Shown piece by piece: positions 36,242-47,927 of a DNA stretch of 64,000 nt. The DNA lies in assembly GCF_014077095.1 (NCBI RefSeq), contig NZ_JACGVG010000025.1, positions 62,001 through 126,000 of the forward strand, in the 5' to 3' direction. Position numbers and translations under genes: made by a program. The notes beneath the pieces are model-generated. The model was given only the letters and a program-made list of their open reading frames with translations, did no database searches and was not told where the DNA came from. This stretch comes from Colwellia sp. MB02u-6. GTDB taxonomy: Bacteria > Pseudomonadota > Gammaproteobacteria > Enterobacterales > Alteromonadaceae. Numbering within the stretch: the stretch's first letter is position 1; the number at the start of each line of letters is the position of its first letter.

Positions 36242-37345
36242 ATGAGTCTTGCTGATCAAATTTTAGCGGTAAATAATGATTTACCTATTCGTACTGATGT
36301 TGCCGTTCATAGCGGTAAAGTTCGTTCTGTTTATTGGTTAACTGAAATCGATAGTCGTCGCTTAATTCAAGAAAAAAATTATGATGTTGCCCAAGATACC
36401 CCATTAGCGATTATGGTGATCAGTGATCGCATCTCAGCGTTTGATTGTATTTGGCGCGGCGAAGGTGGTATGAAAGGTGTTCCTGGTAAAGGCGCAGCAT
36501 TAAATGCCATTTCTAATCATTGGTTTAAGTTATTTAAAGAGCAAGGGTTAGCTGATAGCCACATTCTTGACATACCGCACCCGTTTGTTTGGATTGTGCA
36601 AAAAGCTAAGCCTGTGATGATTGAAGCCATATGTCGACAATATATTACCGGTTCAATGTGGCGATCGTATGCTAAAGGCGAACGCGAATTCTGTGGTATA
36701 AAGCTAACCGATGGCCTTGAAAAAGACAGTAAATTGCCAGTATTGCTACAAACACCATCAACTAAAGGTGTTTTACAAGGTATACCTGATGTGCCTGCAG
36801 TAGATGATGTCAATATAACTCGACAAAATATTGAAGATAATTTCGCTGACTTTAATTTTAAATCAGTAGGCGATATCGCTCTGTATGAAAAGTTATTAAC
36901 TGAAGGTTTTGATGTTATTTCAGCTGAGTTAGCGAAACTTGATCAAATTTTTGTCGATACTAAGTTCGAGTTTGGCTATGTTAAAGACCGTAACGGCGAC
37001 GACAAGCTTATTTATATGGATGAAGTAGGCACACCTGATTCATCACGTATTTGGGACGGCGAGCAGTATCGCGCAGGTGAAATTGTGGAAAACTCTAAAG
37101 AGGGCTTTCGTCAATTATTACTTAAGCACTTCCCAGACCCTGATATTCTTCTGAATAAAGACCGCATGACTGAACGTGAAGCACTTGCCCGTGACAATGA
37201 GTTACCTGCAGAGGTATTAATGGCAGTTTCAGCAACCTATATTGCGATCGCTGAAAAAATAACCAATAAAAAGATAGTGTTATCGACTAATCCTAAACAA
37301 GAAATTATTGATATTTTACGTAATGAATATCAACTAATTGATTAA
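36242..37345 (+). CDS. purC: Phosphoribosylaminoimidazole-succinocarboxamide synthase PurC (long form)
   Basis: Joins CAIR and aspartate to give SAICAR in purine synthesis. The 367-residue protein is the long form known from Vibrio and Shewanella relatives, unlike the ~237-residue E. coli type. Core motifs are SGKVRSVYW near the start, [38 protein letters not shown] and [18 protein letters not shown] precedes the ATG. It has its own terminator and no visible PUR-box. It sits between rplT and glnK, interrupting the usual ribosomal-protein/pheST neighbourhood. Confidence 0.95.
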   Translation: MSLADQILAVNNDLPIRTDVAVHSGKVRSVYWLTEIDSRRLIQEKNYDVAQDTPLAIMVISDRISAFDCIWRGEGGMKGVPGKGAALNAISNHWFKLFKEQGLADSHILDIPHPFVWIVQKAKPVMIEAICRQYITGSMWRSYAKGEREFCGIKLTDGLEKDSKLPVLLQTPSTKGVLQGIPDVPAVDDVNITRQNIEDNFADFNFKSVGDIALYEKLLTEGFDVISAELAKLDQIFVDTKFEFGYVKDRNGDDKLIYMDEVGTPDSSRIWDGEQYRAGEIVENSKEGFRQLLLKHFPDPDILLNKDRMTEREALARDNELPAEVLMAVSATYIAIAEKITNKKIVLSTNPKQEIIDILRNEYQLID

Positions 37346-37370
37346 CGTTTAGTTTTAGCTTTACATAGCC

Positions 37371-37402
37371 TCGCAATAGCCTCGCAATAGCGGGGCTTTT
37401 TT
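37371..37402 (+). terminator. Terminator of purC
   Basis: AGCCTCGC-AATA-GCGGGGCT followed by TTTTTT. An 11-base direct duplication (CTCGCAATAGC type) overlaps its left arm. Confidence 0.8.
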
Positions 37403-37660
37403 ATGCTCAGGACGAGCGGTATGCTGCGATTACATGACTGTTGCTAGCCATCTTGGTAATTGCTCAGGCATCAGACTCATGACTTAACTTCTTTTAAGAG
37501 CATAGCTTCATAGCATCAGCACATTGATGTGCAAAATAGCGATAATGAGTATTGATATTTTTCGCCTTTGCTAATGTGAAGATTGAACCATTCACCTTTA
37601 AATAATATTTAATCCACTAGATATATTTAATTGTTCGTTTTTGATGCAAAAAGAAAAGCT
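37403..37660. other. Gene-free stretch upstream of the glnK control region
   Basis: Part of a 506-base intergenic region. No ORF or clear element is seen in this part; the control sites lie further right. Confidence 0.4.
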
Positions 37661-37692
37661 TGCACCAAAATCGACCCTTTACCTTTCTTTCT

Positions 37693-37709
37693 TGCACTTT
37701 TCTGGTGCG
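37693..37709 (+). promoter_or_regulatory. NtrC-type enhancer site upstream of glnK
   Basis: TGCAC-N7-GTGCG matches the NtrC consensus TGCACC-N5-GGTGCA in both half-sites (TGCACTTTTCTGGTGCG). A second, weaker candidate beginning TGCACCAAAAT lies at 37661-37677. The sites are about 65-110 bases upstream of the sigma-54 promoter, the normal place for enhancers. Confidence 0.75.
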
Positions 37710-37772
37710 GATCAATTGTCTTTATCTTACTTTAACATCCTAATTACTTGTATTTAAAGTGCTTTTTATTTT

Positions 37773-37788
37773 GGGTACAAATGGTGCT
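37773..37788 (+). promoter_or_regulatory. Sigma-54 (-24/-12) promoter of glnK-amtB
   Basis: GGGTACAAATGGTGCT fits TGGCAC-N5-TTGCW: GG and GC are exactly 10 bases apart, with C/A/C and T retained except three changes. It lies 64 bases before glnK, downstream of an NtrC-like site. Confidence 0.8.
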
Positions 37789-37821
37789 TAGTATTACTCA
37801 AATAATAAGATTCAAACTTAA

Positions 37822-38190
<369 letters not shown>

Positions 38191-38268
38191 TCAAGCTTTA
38201 TCGAGCAATAAAAATAAAATTGGCTGCTCAGTATAAAGCCTAAAAAAATTTAAATAGTGGATGTAAAA

Positions 38269-39561
38269 ATGAATAAAATAATTATCACACTTTTCGCTTT
38301 AACTTTTTCTCTACCAAGTTTTGCTCAAGAAGCAAGCCTTAATGGTGCCAATACCGCGTGGATATTAACAGCCACAGCACTGGTATTATTGATGACCTTA
38401 CCGGGGCTAGCTTTATTTTATGGCGGCTTGGTGCGTCGAAAAAATATTCTATCAATTTTGATGCAATGTTTTGCTATTGCGGGTGTTTCATCCATTTTAT
38501 GGTTTATTGTCGGCTACAGTTTAGCCTTTGGCGAAGGTAATGCATGGATTGGCGACTTTAGTAAAGTGCTTATGGTTGGCATGACCAAAGAAACCCTTGC
38601 AGGGGATATTCCTGAAAGCCTATTTATGCTGTTTCAAATGACTTTTGCGGTGATCACACCGGCGCTAATTATTGGTGCTTACGCTGAAAGAATGAAGTTT
38701 TCTGCGGTATTGCTGTTTTCAGGCTTATGGTTGTTAGTGGTTTATGCACCAATTACTCATTGGGTATGGGGTGGGGGCTGGCTAGCACAAATGGGCGTTT
38801 ACGATTTTGCTGGTGGTATTGTTGTTCATATTACTGCTGGTGTTGCCGCACTTGTGGCAGCGTTAGTGTTAGGGCCTCGTCACGGTTTCCCAAAAACGCC
38901 AATGTTGCCTCATAACCTAACAATGACAGTGACAGGCGCTGGTATGTTGTGGGTTGGTTGGTTTGGTTTTAATGGTGGAAGTGCTCTAGCGGCGAATGGT
39001 GATGCAGCAATGGCCATGTTAGTCACTCATTTGTCTGCTTCAGCTGGCGCGCTTACTTGGGCGGCTATCGAGTGGAAAAAGTTTGGTAAAGCCAGTGTGC
39101 TTGGCGCCGTAACCGGTATGGTTGCAGGCTTAGGTACGATTACACCCGCATCAGGTTTTGTTGGGCCAGGAGGTGCTTTAATTATTGGTGTTTCAGCGGG
39201 TGTTGTTTGCTTTTATTGTACGGTTTACATTAAACAAAAATTGAAAATTGATGACTCATTAGATGTGTTTCCTGTACATGGTATTGGCGGTATTTTAGGT
39301 ACATTACTTGCGGGTATTTTTGCCTCAACTGAGCTAGGAGCCTTTAGTGGTTTTGGTTACGCTGAAGGTATTAGTACCATGATAGGACAGGTAACCGTGC
39401 AGCTGATTGGTATTGGTGCGACTATTATTTATACCGCGATTGTCTCTTACCTATTATTTAAACTAGTGGCGTTAATGACCAAGGGATTACGTGTGTCGAA
39501 AGAGCAAGAAATCACCGGGTTAGATATAACTGAACATGACGAGGTGGGTTATAACCTTTAA
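38269..39561 (+). CDS. amtB: Ammonium transporter AmtB
   Basis: An inner-membrane ammonium channel of 430 residues from ATG 38269. The start at 38257 is possible but would spoil the signal peptide MNKIIITLFALTFSLPSFAQ. Eleven hydrophobic segments follow. The family motif DFAGGIVVHITAGVAALVAA holds the first pore histidine, and VFPVHGIGGILGTLLAGIF holds the second. It is downstream of glnK by 78 bases, so both are expected under nitrogen control from the sigma-54 promoter. A terminator follows. Confidence 0.95.
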   Translation: MNKIIITLFALTFSLPSFAQEASLNGANTAWILTATALVLLMTLPGLALFYGGLVRRKNILSILMQCFAIAGVSSILWFIVGYSLAFGEGNAWIGDFSKVLMVGMTKETLAGDIPESLFMLFQMTFAVITPALIIGAYAERMKFSAVLLFSGLWLLVVYAPITHWVWGGGWLAQMGVYDFAGGIVVHITAGVAALVAALVLGPRHGFPKTPMLPHNLTMTVTGAGMLWVGWFGFNGGSALAANGDAAMAMLVTHLSASAGALTWAAIEWKKFGKASVLGAVTGMVAGLGTITPASGFVGPGGALIIGVSAGVVCFYCTVYIKQKLKIDDSLDVFPVHGIGGILGTLLAGIFASTELGAFSGFGYAEGISTMIGQVTVQLIGIGATIIYTAIVSYLLFKLVALMTKGLRVSKEQEITGLDITEHDEVGYNL

Positions 39562-39584
39562 GCACTAACTATTTAATCTGTCAT

Positions 39585-39612
39585 AGGAAAAGGCTGTAAC
39601 AAGCCTTTTCCT
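39585..39612 (+). terminator. Terminator of glnK-amtB
   Basis: An 11-bp perfect stem AGGAAAAGGCT / AGCCTTTTCCT with a 6-base loop, 24 bases after amtB. Confidence 0.75.
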
Positions 39613-39836
39613 AATATCCCCACCTAGTTTATCTTTAATTCCAAACGCCATTATGGTTAAAATCAGTTACTTTTATAAAAGTAAAAGTTAAATAGCACTT
39701 TTTTCTTGAAAAACGTAGATTTACCCTACTTTATCGACGATTTTTTGTGTAAAATTAGCCATCATTTTATTAATCGAAAAAGTCTAGCTAAAGGCCAATA
39801 TTAGGCCGATGTTAATGCCCGATATTTTTATACTAA

Positions 39837-40856
<1,020 letters not shown>

Positions 40857-40868
40857 GAAAGCCATATA

Positions 40869-43280
40869 ATGAAATTTAGTGAATCTTGGTTACGTGAGTG
40901 GGTAAACCCTGCTATATCTTCAGATGAATTAGCACATCAAATTACCATGGCTGGCCTTGAAGTGGACGCCGTAGAACCTGTTGCAGGTGAGTTTAGTGGC
41001 GTGTTGATTGGTGAAGTGGTTGAATGTGGCCCGCATCCTGATGCTGATAAACTACAAGTAACAAAAATCAATTTAGGACCTGATTACAATAATGGCGAGC
41101 TCGCTGATGTTGTTTGTGGTGCCAAAAACTGTCGTTTAGGCTTAAAAGTTGCGGTTGCCACCGTGGGTGCTGTTTTACCGGGCAACTTTAAAATTAAAAA
41201 AGCAAAACTGCGTGGCGTAGCATCAAACGGTATGCTGTGTAGTGAGTCAGAAATAGGTTTATCTGAAAGTGCTGACGGCATCATGGAGCTAGCAAGTGAC
41301 GCACCGATCGGTATGTGCGTGCGCGAATACCTTGATCTTAACGATGTAACCATAGATGTTGACTTAACCGCAAACCGTGGTGATTGTCTTGGCTTAAAAG
41401 GGCTAGCACGCGAAGTAGGCGTATTAAATAGCTTAAGCGTTACTGAGCCAAACATTACAGCCGTTAAGCCAACTATTGACGATACCCTTGCCATTACTTT
41501 ATCAGCTGAAAAAGCTTGCCCGCGCTATTTAGGGCGAGTAATTAAAAATATTAACATTAAGGCTCAAACGCCTTTATGGATAGTAGAAAAACTTCGTCGT
41601 TGTGGCACACGTTCAATTGACCCTGTGGTTGACGTAACTAACTATGTCTTATTAGAGCAAGGCCATCCGATGCATGCTTTTGACTTATCAGCAATCGAGG
41701 GTGGTATAAACGTACGTTACGCCAATGAAGGCGAGAAGTTGACCCTGTTAGATGGTAATGAAGTCAGCCTATCACCACAAACACTCGTCATTGCAGACCA
41801 AGAAAAAGCACTCGCTATGGCGGGTATTTTTGGTGGTTTAGCTTCAGGTGTTACGAGTGACTCAATAGATATTTTTCTAGAAAGTGCCTTCTTTGCACCT
41901 TTAGCTATTTTAGGCAAAGCCCGTCAATACGGTTTACATACTGACGCGTCACATCGTTATGAACGTGGTATTGACCCTGAACTACAACGCGATGCTATGG
42001 AACGTGCTACCAAGCTTTTACTTGACATTGTCGGTGGTGAAGCAGGTCCAATCGTTGAAACGGCATCAAAAGAACATATTCCTGCCGAACGAACAGTGAT
42101 ACTTCGTCGGACAAAACTTGATAGTCGTATTGGTCATCACATTGATGATACCAAGGTTAGCGAAATATTAACGCGCCTAGGCTTTACTGTCGCAGAAAAG
42201 GGGACAGGTCAAGATAAAGTTTGGACGGTTGTTGTACCGGCATATCGTTTTGATATCAGCATTGAAGTTGACTTAATTGAAGAAGTAGCCCGCATTTTTG
42301 GTTACAACAATATTCCAAATGTTTCGCCAAAAGCAACCTTAGCAATGCGCGAGCAAAAAGAAGCCAAGTTACCTTTAAGCAAATTACGTCATGTTTTAGT
42401 TAACCGTGGTTATCAAGAAGCGATTACTTATAGTTTTGTTGATCCAAAAGTACAAGCGCAGCTTCATCCTAGTCAGGCGACCATGACTTTACCACATCCT
42501 ATTTCATCTGAAATGTCAGAAATGCGGGTGAGTTTATGGACAGGATTATTGCAATCAGTTGTCTATAATCAAAATCGTCAACAAAACCGAGTGCGTTTAT
42601 TTGAAACAGGTTTACGTTTTATTCCGGATGAAAGTGTTGAGAATGGTGTGCGCCAAGAGAATATGATCGCCGGTGTACTAAGTGGTCAACGCAGCGAAGA
42701 ACATTGGGATATTGAAAAAGCAGCAACAGATTTTTATGATATTAAATCTGACGTTGAAGCGTTACTTGGCTTAACCAGCGATGAAAGTGCATTTGTATTT
42801 TCAAAGTCTGAAGTAGACGCTTTACATCCAGGACAAACTGCTGCTATTCACAAAAATGGTGTGCTGGTTGGGCATGTTGGAGCCTTACATCCTGAATTAG
42901 AACGGAAATTAGGCCTTAACGGTCGGACATTAGTTTTTGAACTTTTATTGTCTGAAATTTGCACACAGAATATACCGCAATCACGCGACATATCTCGCTT
43001 TCCGGCCAATAGACGTGATATTTCTGTAGTGATTGAAGAACAAGTTAGTGCAAATAAGGTACTACAACTTATTGAAAAGGTTGGCGGAAATTATTTAGTT
43101 GATCTAAACTTGTTCGATGTATACCGAGGTAATGGTATTGACTCTGGTTTTAAGAGCTTAGCAATAGCAATGATATTGCAAGACAATAATAAAACCTTAG
43201 AAGAAAAGGATATCACTGACGTGGTTAACCTTGTGGTTGACACCTTGAAAACTGAACTAAATGCATCTCTGAGGGATTGA
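40869..43280 (+). CDS. pheT: Phenylalanyl-tRNA synthetase beta subunit
   Basis: An 803-residue partner of PheS. Domain order: N-terminal EMAP-like tRNA-binding domain (about 39-150), B3/B4 editing domain (about 210-385), B5 domain (about 400-475), class II-like core, and C-terminal ferredoxin-fold anticodon-binding domain (from [16 protein letters not shown]). E. coli PheT has 795 residues. It is followed after 3 bases by ihfA, the standard order. Confidence 0.98.
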   Translation: MKFSESWLREWVNPAISSDELAHQITMAGLEVDAVEPVAGEFSGVLIGEVVECGPHPDADKLQVTKINLGPDYNNGELADVVCGAKNCRLGLKVAVATVGAVLPGNFKIKKAKLRGVASNGMLCSESEIGLSESADGIMELASDAPIGMCVREYLDLNDVTIDVDLTANRGDCLGLKGLAREVGVLNSLSVTEPNITAVKPTIDDTLAITLSAEKACPRYLGRVIKNINIKAQTPLWIVEKLRRCGTRSIDPVVDVTNYVLLEQGHPMHAFDLSAIEGGINVRYANEGEKLTLLDGNEVSLSPQTLVIADQEKALAMAGIFGGLASGVTSDSIDIFLESAFFAPLAILGKARQYGLHTDASHRYERGIDPELQRDAMERATKLLLDIVGGEAGPIVETASKEHIPAERTVILRRTKLDSRIGHHIDDTKVSEILTRLGFTVAEKGTGQDKVWTVVVPAYRFDISIEVDLIEEVARIFGYNNIPNVSPKATLAMREQKEAKLPLSKLRHVLVNRGYQEAITYSFVDPKVQAQLHPSQATMTLPHPISSEMSEMRVSLWTGLLQSVVYNQNRQQNRVRLFETGLRFIPDESVENGVRQENMIAGVLSGQRSEEHWDIEKAATDFYDIKSDVEALLGLTSDESAFVFSKSEVDALHPGQTAAIHKNGVLVGHVGALHPELERKLGLNGRTLVFELLLSEICTQNIPQSRDISRFPANRRDISVVIEEQVSANKVLQLIEKVGGNYLVDLNLFDVYRGNGIDSGFKSLAIAMILQDNNKTLEEKDITDVVNLVVDTLKTELNASLRD

Positions 43281-43283
43281 ATC

Positions 43284-43577
43284 ATGGCGCTAACAAAAGC
43301 AGAAGTAGCAGAAAATTTATTTGAAAAAGTTGGGCTGAGTAAGCGCGACGCAAAAGATATGGTTGAAGTTTTTTTTGAAGAAGTTCGTGAAACACTCGAA
43401 GCAGGCGAGCAAGTAAAATTGTCTGGTTTTGGGAACTTTGACCTTAGAGTTAAAAATGAACGTCCTGGACGTAACCCTAAAACGGGTGAAGATATTCCAA
43501 TTTTAGCACGTAAAGTGGTGACGTTCCGCCCAGGTCAAAAACTTAAAAGTCGTGTTGAAAACGGTAACGGCGAATAA
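43284..43577 (+). CDS. ihfA: Integration host factor alpha subunit
   Basis: A 97-residue DNA-bending protein of the HU/IHF family that works as a heterodimer with Ihf[25 protein letters not shown] is the IhfA N-terminus. The beta-arm has [12 protein letters not shown] with the intercalating proline (NPKTG). It lies directly after pheT. IHF could assist the sigma-54 promoter of glnK in the same window, but no IHF site was pinned down. Confidence 0.97.
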   Translation: MALTKAEVAENLFEKVGLSKRDAKDMVEVFFEEVRETLEAGEQVKLSGFGNFDLRVKNERPGRNPKTGEDIPILARKVVTFRPGQKLKSRVENGNGE

Positions 43578-43620
43578 GTTAGCAAGTCAGTTTGCATTAG
43601 TATCGAATAAAATGTTGTAT

Positions 43621-43650
43621 AAAAAAGGTTGCTTTGGCAACCTTTTTTAT
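43621..43650 (+). terminator. Terminator of pheST-ihfA
   Basis: AAAAAAGGTTGC-TTTG-GCAACCTTTTTT, perfect stem with a T-run, 43 bases after ihfA. It may also serve the convergent DUF2937 gene. Confidence 0.93.
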
Positions 43651-43684
43651 TGTCAAAAAAATAGCGATTCTTTCAAATAGGACT

Positions 43685-44203
43685 TTAAATAAGTGTATTT
43701 TTCTTGGTTTTAAAAGTACGTTTAATAGTAAGTAGCATTAACTCTTTCAATAATAATGCACCAATTGCCAGCGTTGCACCGGTAGCAATAGCATTTAACT
43801 CAAGTGGAATAGCCATAGAAAAATGCTCAGCAGTACCACGAGCAATTTCTTGATCTAAATGCCAAATGAAGTGATAAACGCCACGGAGGTAATCTGTTTG
43901 GGTAATTTGCGTTAAATGACTTGTTAGATATTCAACACGAACGGACAAACGCTCAATGAGCTCACCTGTGCTGATAATAGACGCTTCAGCATCGTCTTTG
44001 TAACGTGTGATCATGGTGATTAGATTGCCATCAAAGTGTTGCTGAGCGATGTTCTCAAATTGGTTTAATTGCGAGCTAGCTTCAGCTAATTGACCAGCGA
44101 GTCGCTGTTGATATTGCTGCATAAACTCAGGCAGTTGCACACCTAATATAAAAGTAAGCGTGAAAAAACAACGATCAATAACATTGTTAATTAAGGCAAA
44201 CAT
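43685..44203 (-). CDS. DUF2937 family membrane protein
   Basis: A 172-residue protein with an N-terminal hydrophobic stretch (CFFTLTFILGVQLPEFMQQYQQRL) and a C-terminal one (AIATGATLAIGALLLKELMLL), separated by about 95 helical, charged residues likely outside the membrane. The LGVQLPxFxQQYxQRL block is what I recall of DUF2937. Function is unknown to me. It is a monocistronic gene convergent with ihfA and divergent from the Atm1-type exporter. Confidence 0.78.
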   Translation of the reverse strand: MFALINNVIDRCFFTLTFILGVQLPEFMQQYQQRLAGQLAEASSQLNQFENIAQQHFDGNLITMITRYKDDAEASIISTGELIERLSVRVEYLTSHLTQITQTDYLRGVYHFIWHLDQEIARGTAEHFSMAIPLELNAIATGATLAIGALLLKELMLLTIKRTFKTKKNTLI

Positions 44204-44387
44204 AATGGCTAGTTACCCTGTTAGTATAATAGTCTCACGTTAGCACAACTACTGACAAAGTTCATCGGCAATAAAATGTTAATTCAAAAGTCAGGTTTTT
44301 CAGATATTCGTACAGAATCGATGTTAATATACTGACCATCAAAACAGTTGCTTTTGACTGAAATTCAATTGGAAACTACTAGCGATT

Positions 44388-46175
44388 ATGCGCAGATCCT
44401 CTCATCAACCAGATAATGAAGTTACCACCTTTAATTGGCGTGTTGTTAAACTTTTACTACCCTATTTATTTGAATTCAAAGCCCGTATCTTTTTAGCCTT
44501 AGCCTGCTTAGTGCTAACAAAAGTTGCCAGCGTTTATTTGCCTTTTATTCTTAAAGATATTGTTGATATTTTAGATAATCAAGAAGAAAATCGGGTTTAT
44601 TTAGTCCCCTTTGCGCTAGTGGGTGCTTATGGATTGGTAAGACTAACTACAGTTATATTTGCAGAAATTCGCGATACTTTATTTGGCAGAGTAACTGAAC
44701 GGGCGATCCGCAGAATTGGCTTAAAGGTTTTTCAGCATCTACATAAGTTAGATTTAGACTTTCATTTAAATCGCCAAACCGGTGGATTATCGCGTGATAT
44801 TGACCGTGGTACCTCGGGTATTAATTTTTTAATGCGCTTTATGGTTTTTAATATTATCCCCACCTTAATTGAAATTATCATGGTGGTGGGTATTTTGTTT
44901 TTCAATTATGGCATTTGGTTTGCGCTAATTACTCTATCTTCTATTATGTTCTATGTGGTGTATTCTGTTTATGCAACAGATTGGCGCACACGTTTTATAC
45001 GCGAAGCCAACAAGGCAGACTCATCAAGTAACACTCGAGCTATCGACAGTTTACTTAATTATGAAACGGTAAAATACTTTACTAATGAAGACTTTGAAGC
45101 AAAAGCATACGACAGCCAATTAGCGACTTGGGAACAGGCAAAAATGAAGAATCGCTTATCTTTATTTGCCTTAAACGGTGGCCAAGCCCTTATTATCTCT
45201 TTTTCGATGACCGCTATGTTGGCCTTAGCAGCATATGAAGTTACTTATGGAAAAATGACCTTAGGTGATTTTGTGCTGATTAACGCCTTCATGATGCAAC
45301 TATTTATTCCGTTAAACTTTTTAGGCTTTGTTTATCGCGAAATTAGAGGCTCATTAGCCAATATTGAGCACATGTTTGACCTGATGCTAAAGAAACCCAA
45401 AGTAGAAGATAATGACGATGCGGACACTTTGACCTTATCGGATGCGGAAATTAAATTTACCGGTGTATCGTTTGCCTATGATGTAAAAAGACCCATCATT
45501 AAAAATATATCGTTTACTATCAAGTCAGGACAAAAAGTGGCAGTAGTGGGTGAAAGTGGATCAGGAAAATCTACCTTAGTGAAGTTACTGTTTAGGTTTT
45601 ACGATTGTGACAGTGGAAAAATAACTATTGATGGACAAAATATACGTCAAGTAACTCAGCACTCGCTGAGAAAAAATATTGGTATTGTGCCACAAGATAC
45701 CGTGTTATTTAACGATACACTTTTTGCTAATGTTAATTATGGTGCACCTGAAGCCAATGAAGAAATGGTCAATAAGGCTTTTAAGCTGGCGCATTTATCT
45801 GACTTTGTCAGCAGATTACCCGATGGCGCAAAATCTATGGTAGGAGAGCGCGGCTTAAAGCTCTCAGGTGGTGAAAAACAACGTGTTGCTATTGCCCGTA
45901 CTATTTTGAAAAACCCTCGTATTTTGGTGTTTGACGAAGCAACTTCCTCACTTGATAGTCAGTCAGAACAAGCAATACTCAGCGCCATTAAAGAAGTTGC
46001 CGAACATAGAACCAGTTTAGTGATCGCCCATAGACTATCCACGATAGTGGACGCTGATAATATTATCGTTATGCAACAAGGTGAGATTGTTGAGCAGGGT
46101 ACACATCAAGGTTTATTGGTTAAAAAAGGCTATTACCACAAAATGTGGCAACTGCAACAAAGTGATAACAGCTAA
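44388..46175 (+). CDS. Atm1/HMT1-type ABC exporter (fused permease-ATPase)
   Basis: An inner-membrane half-transporter of 595 residues. Six membrane helices (about 20-325) are followed by the ATPase with Walker A GESGSGKST, signature LSGGEKQRVAIAR, Walker B ILVFDEATSSLD and H-loop AHRLSTI. The stretches HLHKLDLDFHLNRQTGGLSRDIDRGTSGINFL and NYETVKYFTNE are characteristic of the Atm1 group. That group exports glutathione-linked or sulfur compounds in mitochondria and protects bacteria against heavy metals. The substrate here is inferred only from the family. Confidence 0.9.
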   Translation: MRRSSHQPDNEVTTFNWRVVKLLLPYLFEFKARIFLALACLVLTKVASVYLPFILKDIVDILDNQEENRVYLVPFALVGAYGLVRLTTVIFAEIRDTLFGRVTERAIRRIGLKVFQHLHKLDLDFHLNRQTGGLSRDIDRGTSGINFLMRFMVFNIIPTLIEIIMVVGILFFNYGIWFALITLSSIMFYVVYSVYATDWRTRFIREANKADSSSNTRAIDSLLNYETVKYFTNEDFEAKAYDSQLATWEQAKMKNRLSLFALNGGQALIISFSMTAMLALAAYEVTYGKMTLGDFVLINAFMMQLFIPLNFLGFVYREIRGSLANIEHMFDLMLKKPKVEDNDDADTLTLSDAEIKFTGVSFAYDVKRPIIKNISFTIKSGQKVAVVGESGSGKSTLVKLLFRFYDCDSGKITIDGQNIRQVTQHSLRKNIGIVPQDTVLFNDTLFANVNYGAPEANEEMVNKAFKLAHLSDFVSRLPDGAKSMVGERGLKLSGGEKQRVAIARTILKNPRILVFDEATSSLDSQSEQAILSAIKEVAEHRTSLVIAHRLSTIVDADNIIVMQQGEIVEQGTHQGLLVKKGYYHKMWQLQQSDNS

Positions 46176-46188
46176 TAGCCTAGCGGTA

Positions 46189-46236
46189 GTTGAGCACTAA
46201 TAATAGCCGGTTGTTGAGCACTAGTAATAGCCGGTT
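46189..46236 (+). repeat. Two tandem 24-base repeats
   Basis: GTTGAGCACTA.TAATAGCCGG-type units at 46189-46212 and 46213-46236 differ at one base. They lie between the ABC exporter and DUF1415 genes; the TAATAGCC piece also occurs just before, at 46174-46180. Confidence 0.75.
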
Positions 46237-46299
46237 AGTAAGCCAATACCAGTAAGCGAACACCCATATGTAAATAAGTAGAACATTGAGAAAGTTGTT

Positions 46300-46848
46300 A
46301 TGAGCACAATAGATGAAGTTGACCAAACCAAACAATGGCTAGAGCAAGTGATTATTGGGCTAAATTTTTGTCCATTCGCCAAAAAAGAGTTTGTTAATCA
46401 AACTATTCATTATTTTATTAGCGATAAAGAACAGCTAAAGTCAGCGCTAGTTGAATTTTTATCGCAATGTCACTACTTACATGACAATCCTGAAATAGAA
46501 ACGAGTTTATTAATCTATAATCAAGGTTTTAGAGACTTTAATCGCTTTTTAGACTTGGTTGATTATGCCAATGACATTATTGTTGATCATAGTTTTGAAG
46601 GTATATTCCAAGTGGCTACCTTTCACCCTGAATATTGCTTTGCTGAGGCTGATTATGACGATGCGGGCAATTTCACCAATCGTTCTCCCTATCCTACCTT
46701 ACATTTAATTCGTGAACACAGCATGGAAAAAGTACTGAGTATCTATAAAAACCCTGAGAGTATTCCAGATAATAATATCGCTTTAGCCAAGAAGAAAGGC
46801 GCTCACTATTTTAAAACCTTGTTAATGAGTATTAAAAACAATTCTTAG
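46300..46848 (+). CDS. DUF1415 family protein
   Basis: A soluble 182-residue protein. It has the block VIIGLNFCPFAKKEF near the N-terminus and FQVATFHPEYCFAEADYDDAGNFTNRSPYPTLHLIRE in the middle, which I recognise as DUF1415. Conserved Cys, His and Asp residues in these blocks suggest an enzyme or metal site, but no activity is known to me. Its gene follows the exporter after 124 bases that include a tandem repeat. Confidence 0.82.
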   Translation: MSTIDEVDQTKQWLEQVIIGLNFCPFAKKEFVNQTIHYFISDKEQLKSALVEFLSQCHYLHDNPEIETSLLIYNQGFRDFNRFLDLVDYANDIIVDHSFEGIFQVATFHPEYCFAEADYDDAGNFTNRSPYPTLHLIREHSMEKVLSIYKNPESIPDNNIALAKKKGAHYFKTLLMSIKNNS

Positions 46849-47082
46849 ACCTTTTTAACGTTAAACACTGTTATTAGCAAGTTAGTGTCAAGGCATTCTA
46901 TCTCCTGTAAATTGGTGTTGATGCATTCAAGTCAACGGGCTTACCCTATAACCTTGGTAAACTGGATAGGCTGAATGTTAATAACTTTTCTCTGCTTATT
47001 CACAGGTAGTGGTGAATTACGATATACTAATGGCAATTAAGACAAGCGTCAGTGATACGCTTACTCATTAGGTAATATTTTT

Positions 47083-47871
47083 GTGGAAAAACTTCCGGTT
47101 GAAAACGTTGGTGGTAGTGTCGAAGAAGCTGTAAAAGGTGAATATAACCTTGATGTAGCGACTATATTGAAAGAAGGCTGGCAAATAACCTTAAAATCGC
47201 GCATGGCGATTAATTTGGGGCTGTTTACCTGTTTGATGATTGGCATGTTGGTTTCAATGCTAGTGAGCAGCCAGTTGGGTGGCATTGAAGTGGCCATTCA
47301 AGATCAAAGATCAGCGACTTTACTTAATATTATCGTTACTTTAGTGGTTTATCCTTTTATCGTTGGTGTTGAAATGATGGGTATTTTCCACTCAGTTGGC
47401 TTAAAAACACGACCAAAATTAGTCTTTGGCTTTTTAAAGCGTGGCAGCTGGGTTGCTGTTAGTGCCTTATTAAGCTCAACCTTGGTTACCATCGGCTTAA
47501 CATTATTTTACTTGCCTGGCATATTTTTGGCGGTAGCCTTGTCACTCGCGTTGCCTTTGGTGGTAGAAAAAAAAATGTCACCTATAAAAGCAATTTCAAT
47601 AAGTATTCAAGCTATGCGTTTTCAATGGTTCAAAATTTTCGCTATTTATCTAATATTGGCTTTAGCTGTACTTATATCAGCTTTACCTGTTGTAATGGCG
47701 GGTGAATCTGAACTTAGCTTTATCGCTATCGCATTTTTTCTATTTTGTTTAGCTTATATAGTGCCTTTATTTTATAACGTAAAGGGAATTTTATACCGAG
47801 AAATATTTGGTTTACAGATGGAAATAGCCGCTGATCAAACCAAGACAATAAATGACACCTTTTCAGCCTGA
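47083..47871 (+). CDS. Uncharacterised integral membrane protein
   Basis: A 262-residue protein with about six hydrophobic segments (for example LGLFTCLMIGMLVSMLVSS, VALSLALPLVVEKKMSPIKAI). The block LALPLVVEKKMSPIKAISISIQAM resembles the membrane core of YciC/DUF975-type proteins, but I cannot assign it firmly. The start is GTG at 47083, with AGGTAA about 9 bases upstream. It precedes the Bax-like gene by 56 bases in the same direction. No enzymatic motif is visible. Confidence 0.7.
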   Translation: MEKLPVENVGGSVEEAVKGEYNLDVATILKEGWQITLKSRMAINLGLFTCLMIGMLVSMLVSSQLGGIEVAIQDQRSATLLNIIVTLVVYPFIVGVEMMGIFHSVGLKTRPKLVFGFLKRGSWVAVSALLSSTLVTIGLTLFYLPGIFLAVALSLALPLVVEKKMSPIKAISISIQAMRFQWFKIFAIYLILALAVLISALPVVMAGESELSFIAIAFFLFCLAYIVPLFYNVKGILYREIFGLQMEIAADQTKTINDTFSA

Positions 47872-47927
47872 TTTACCGTGTTTTTCACTATATGAGACTA
47901 AAGATGACGGTGTAAGGAGCTATTAGC

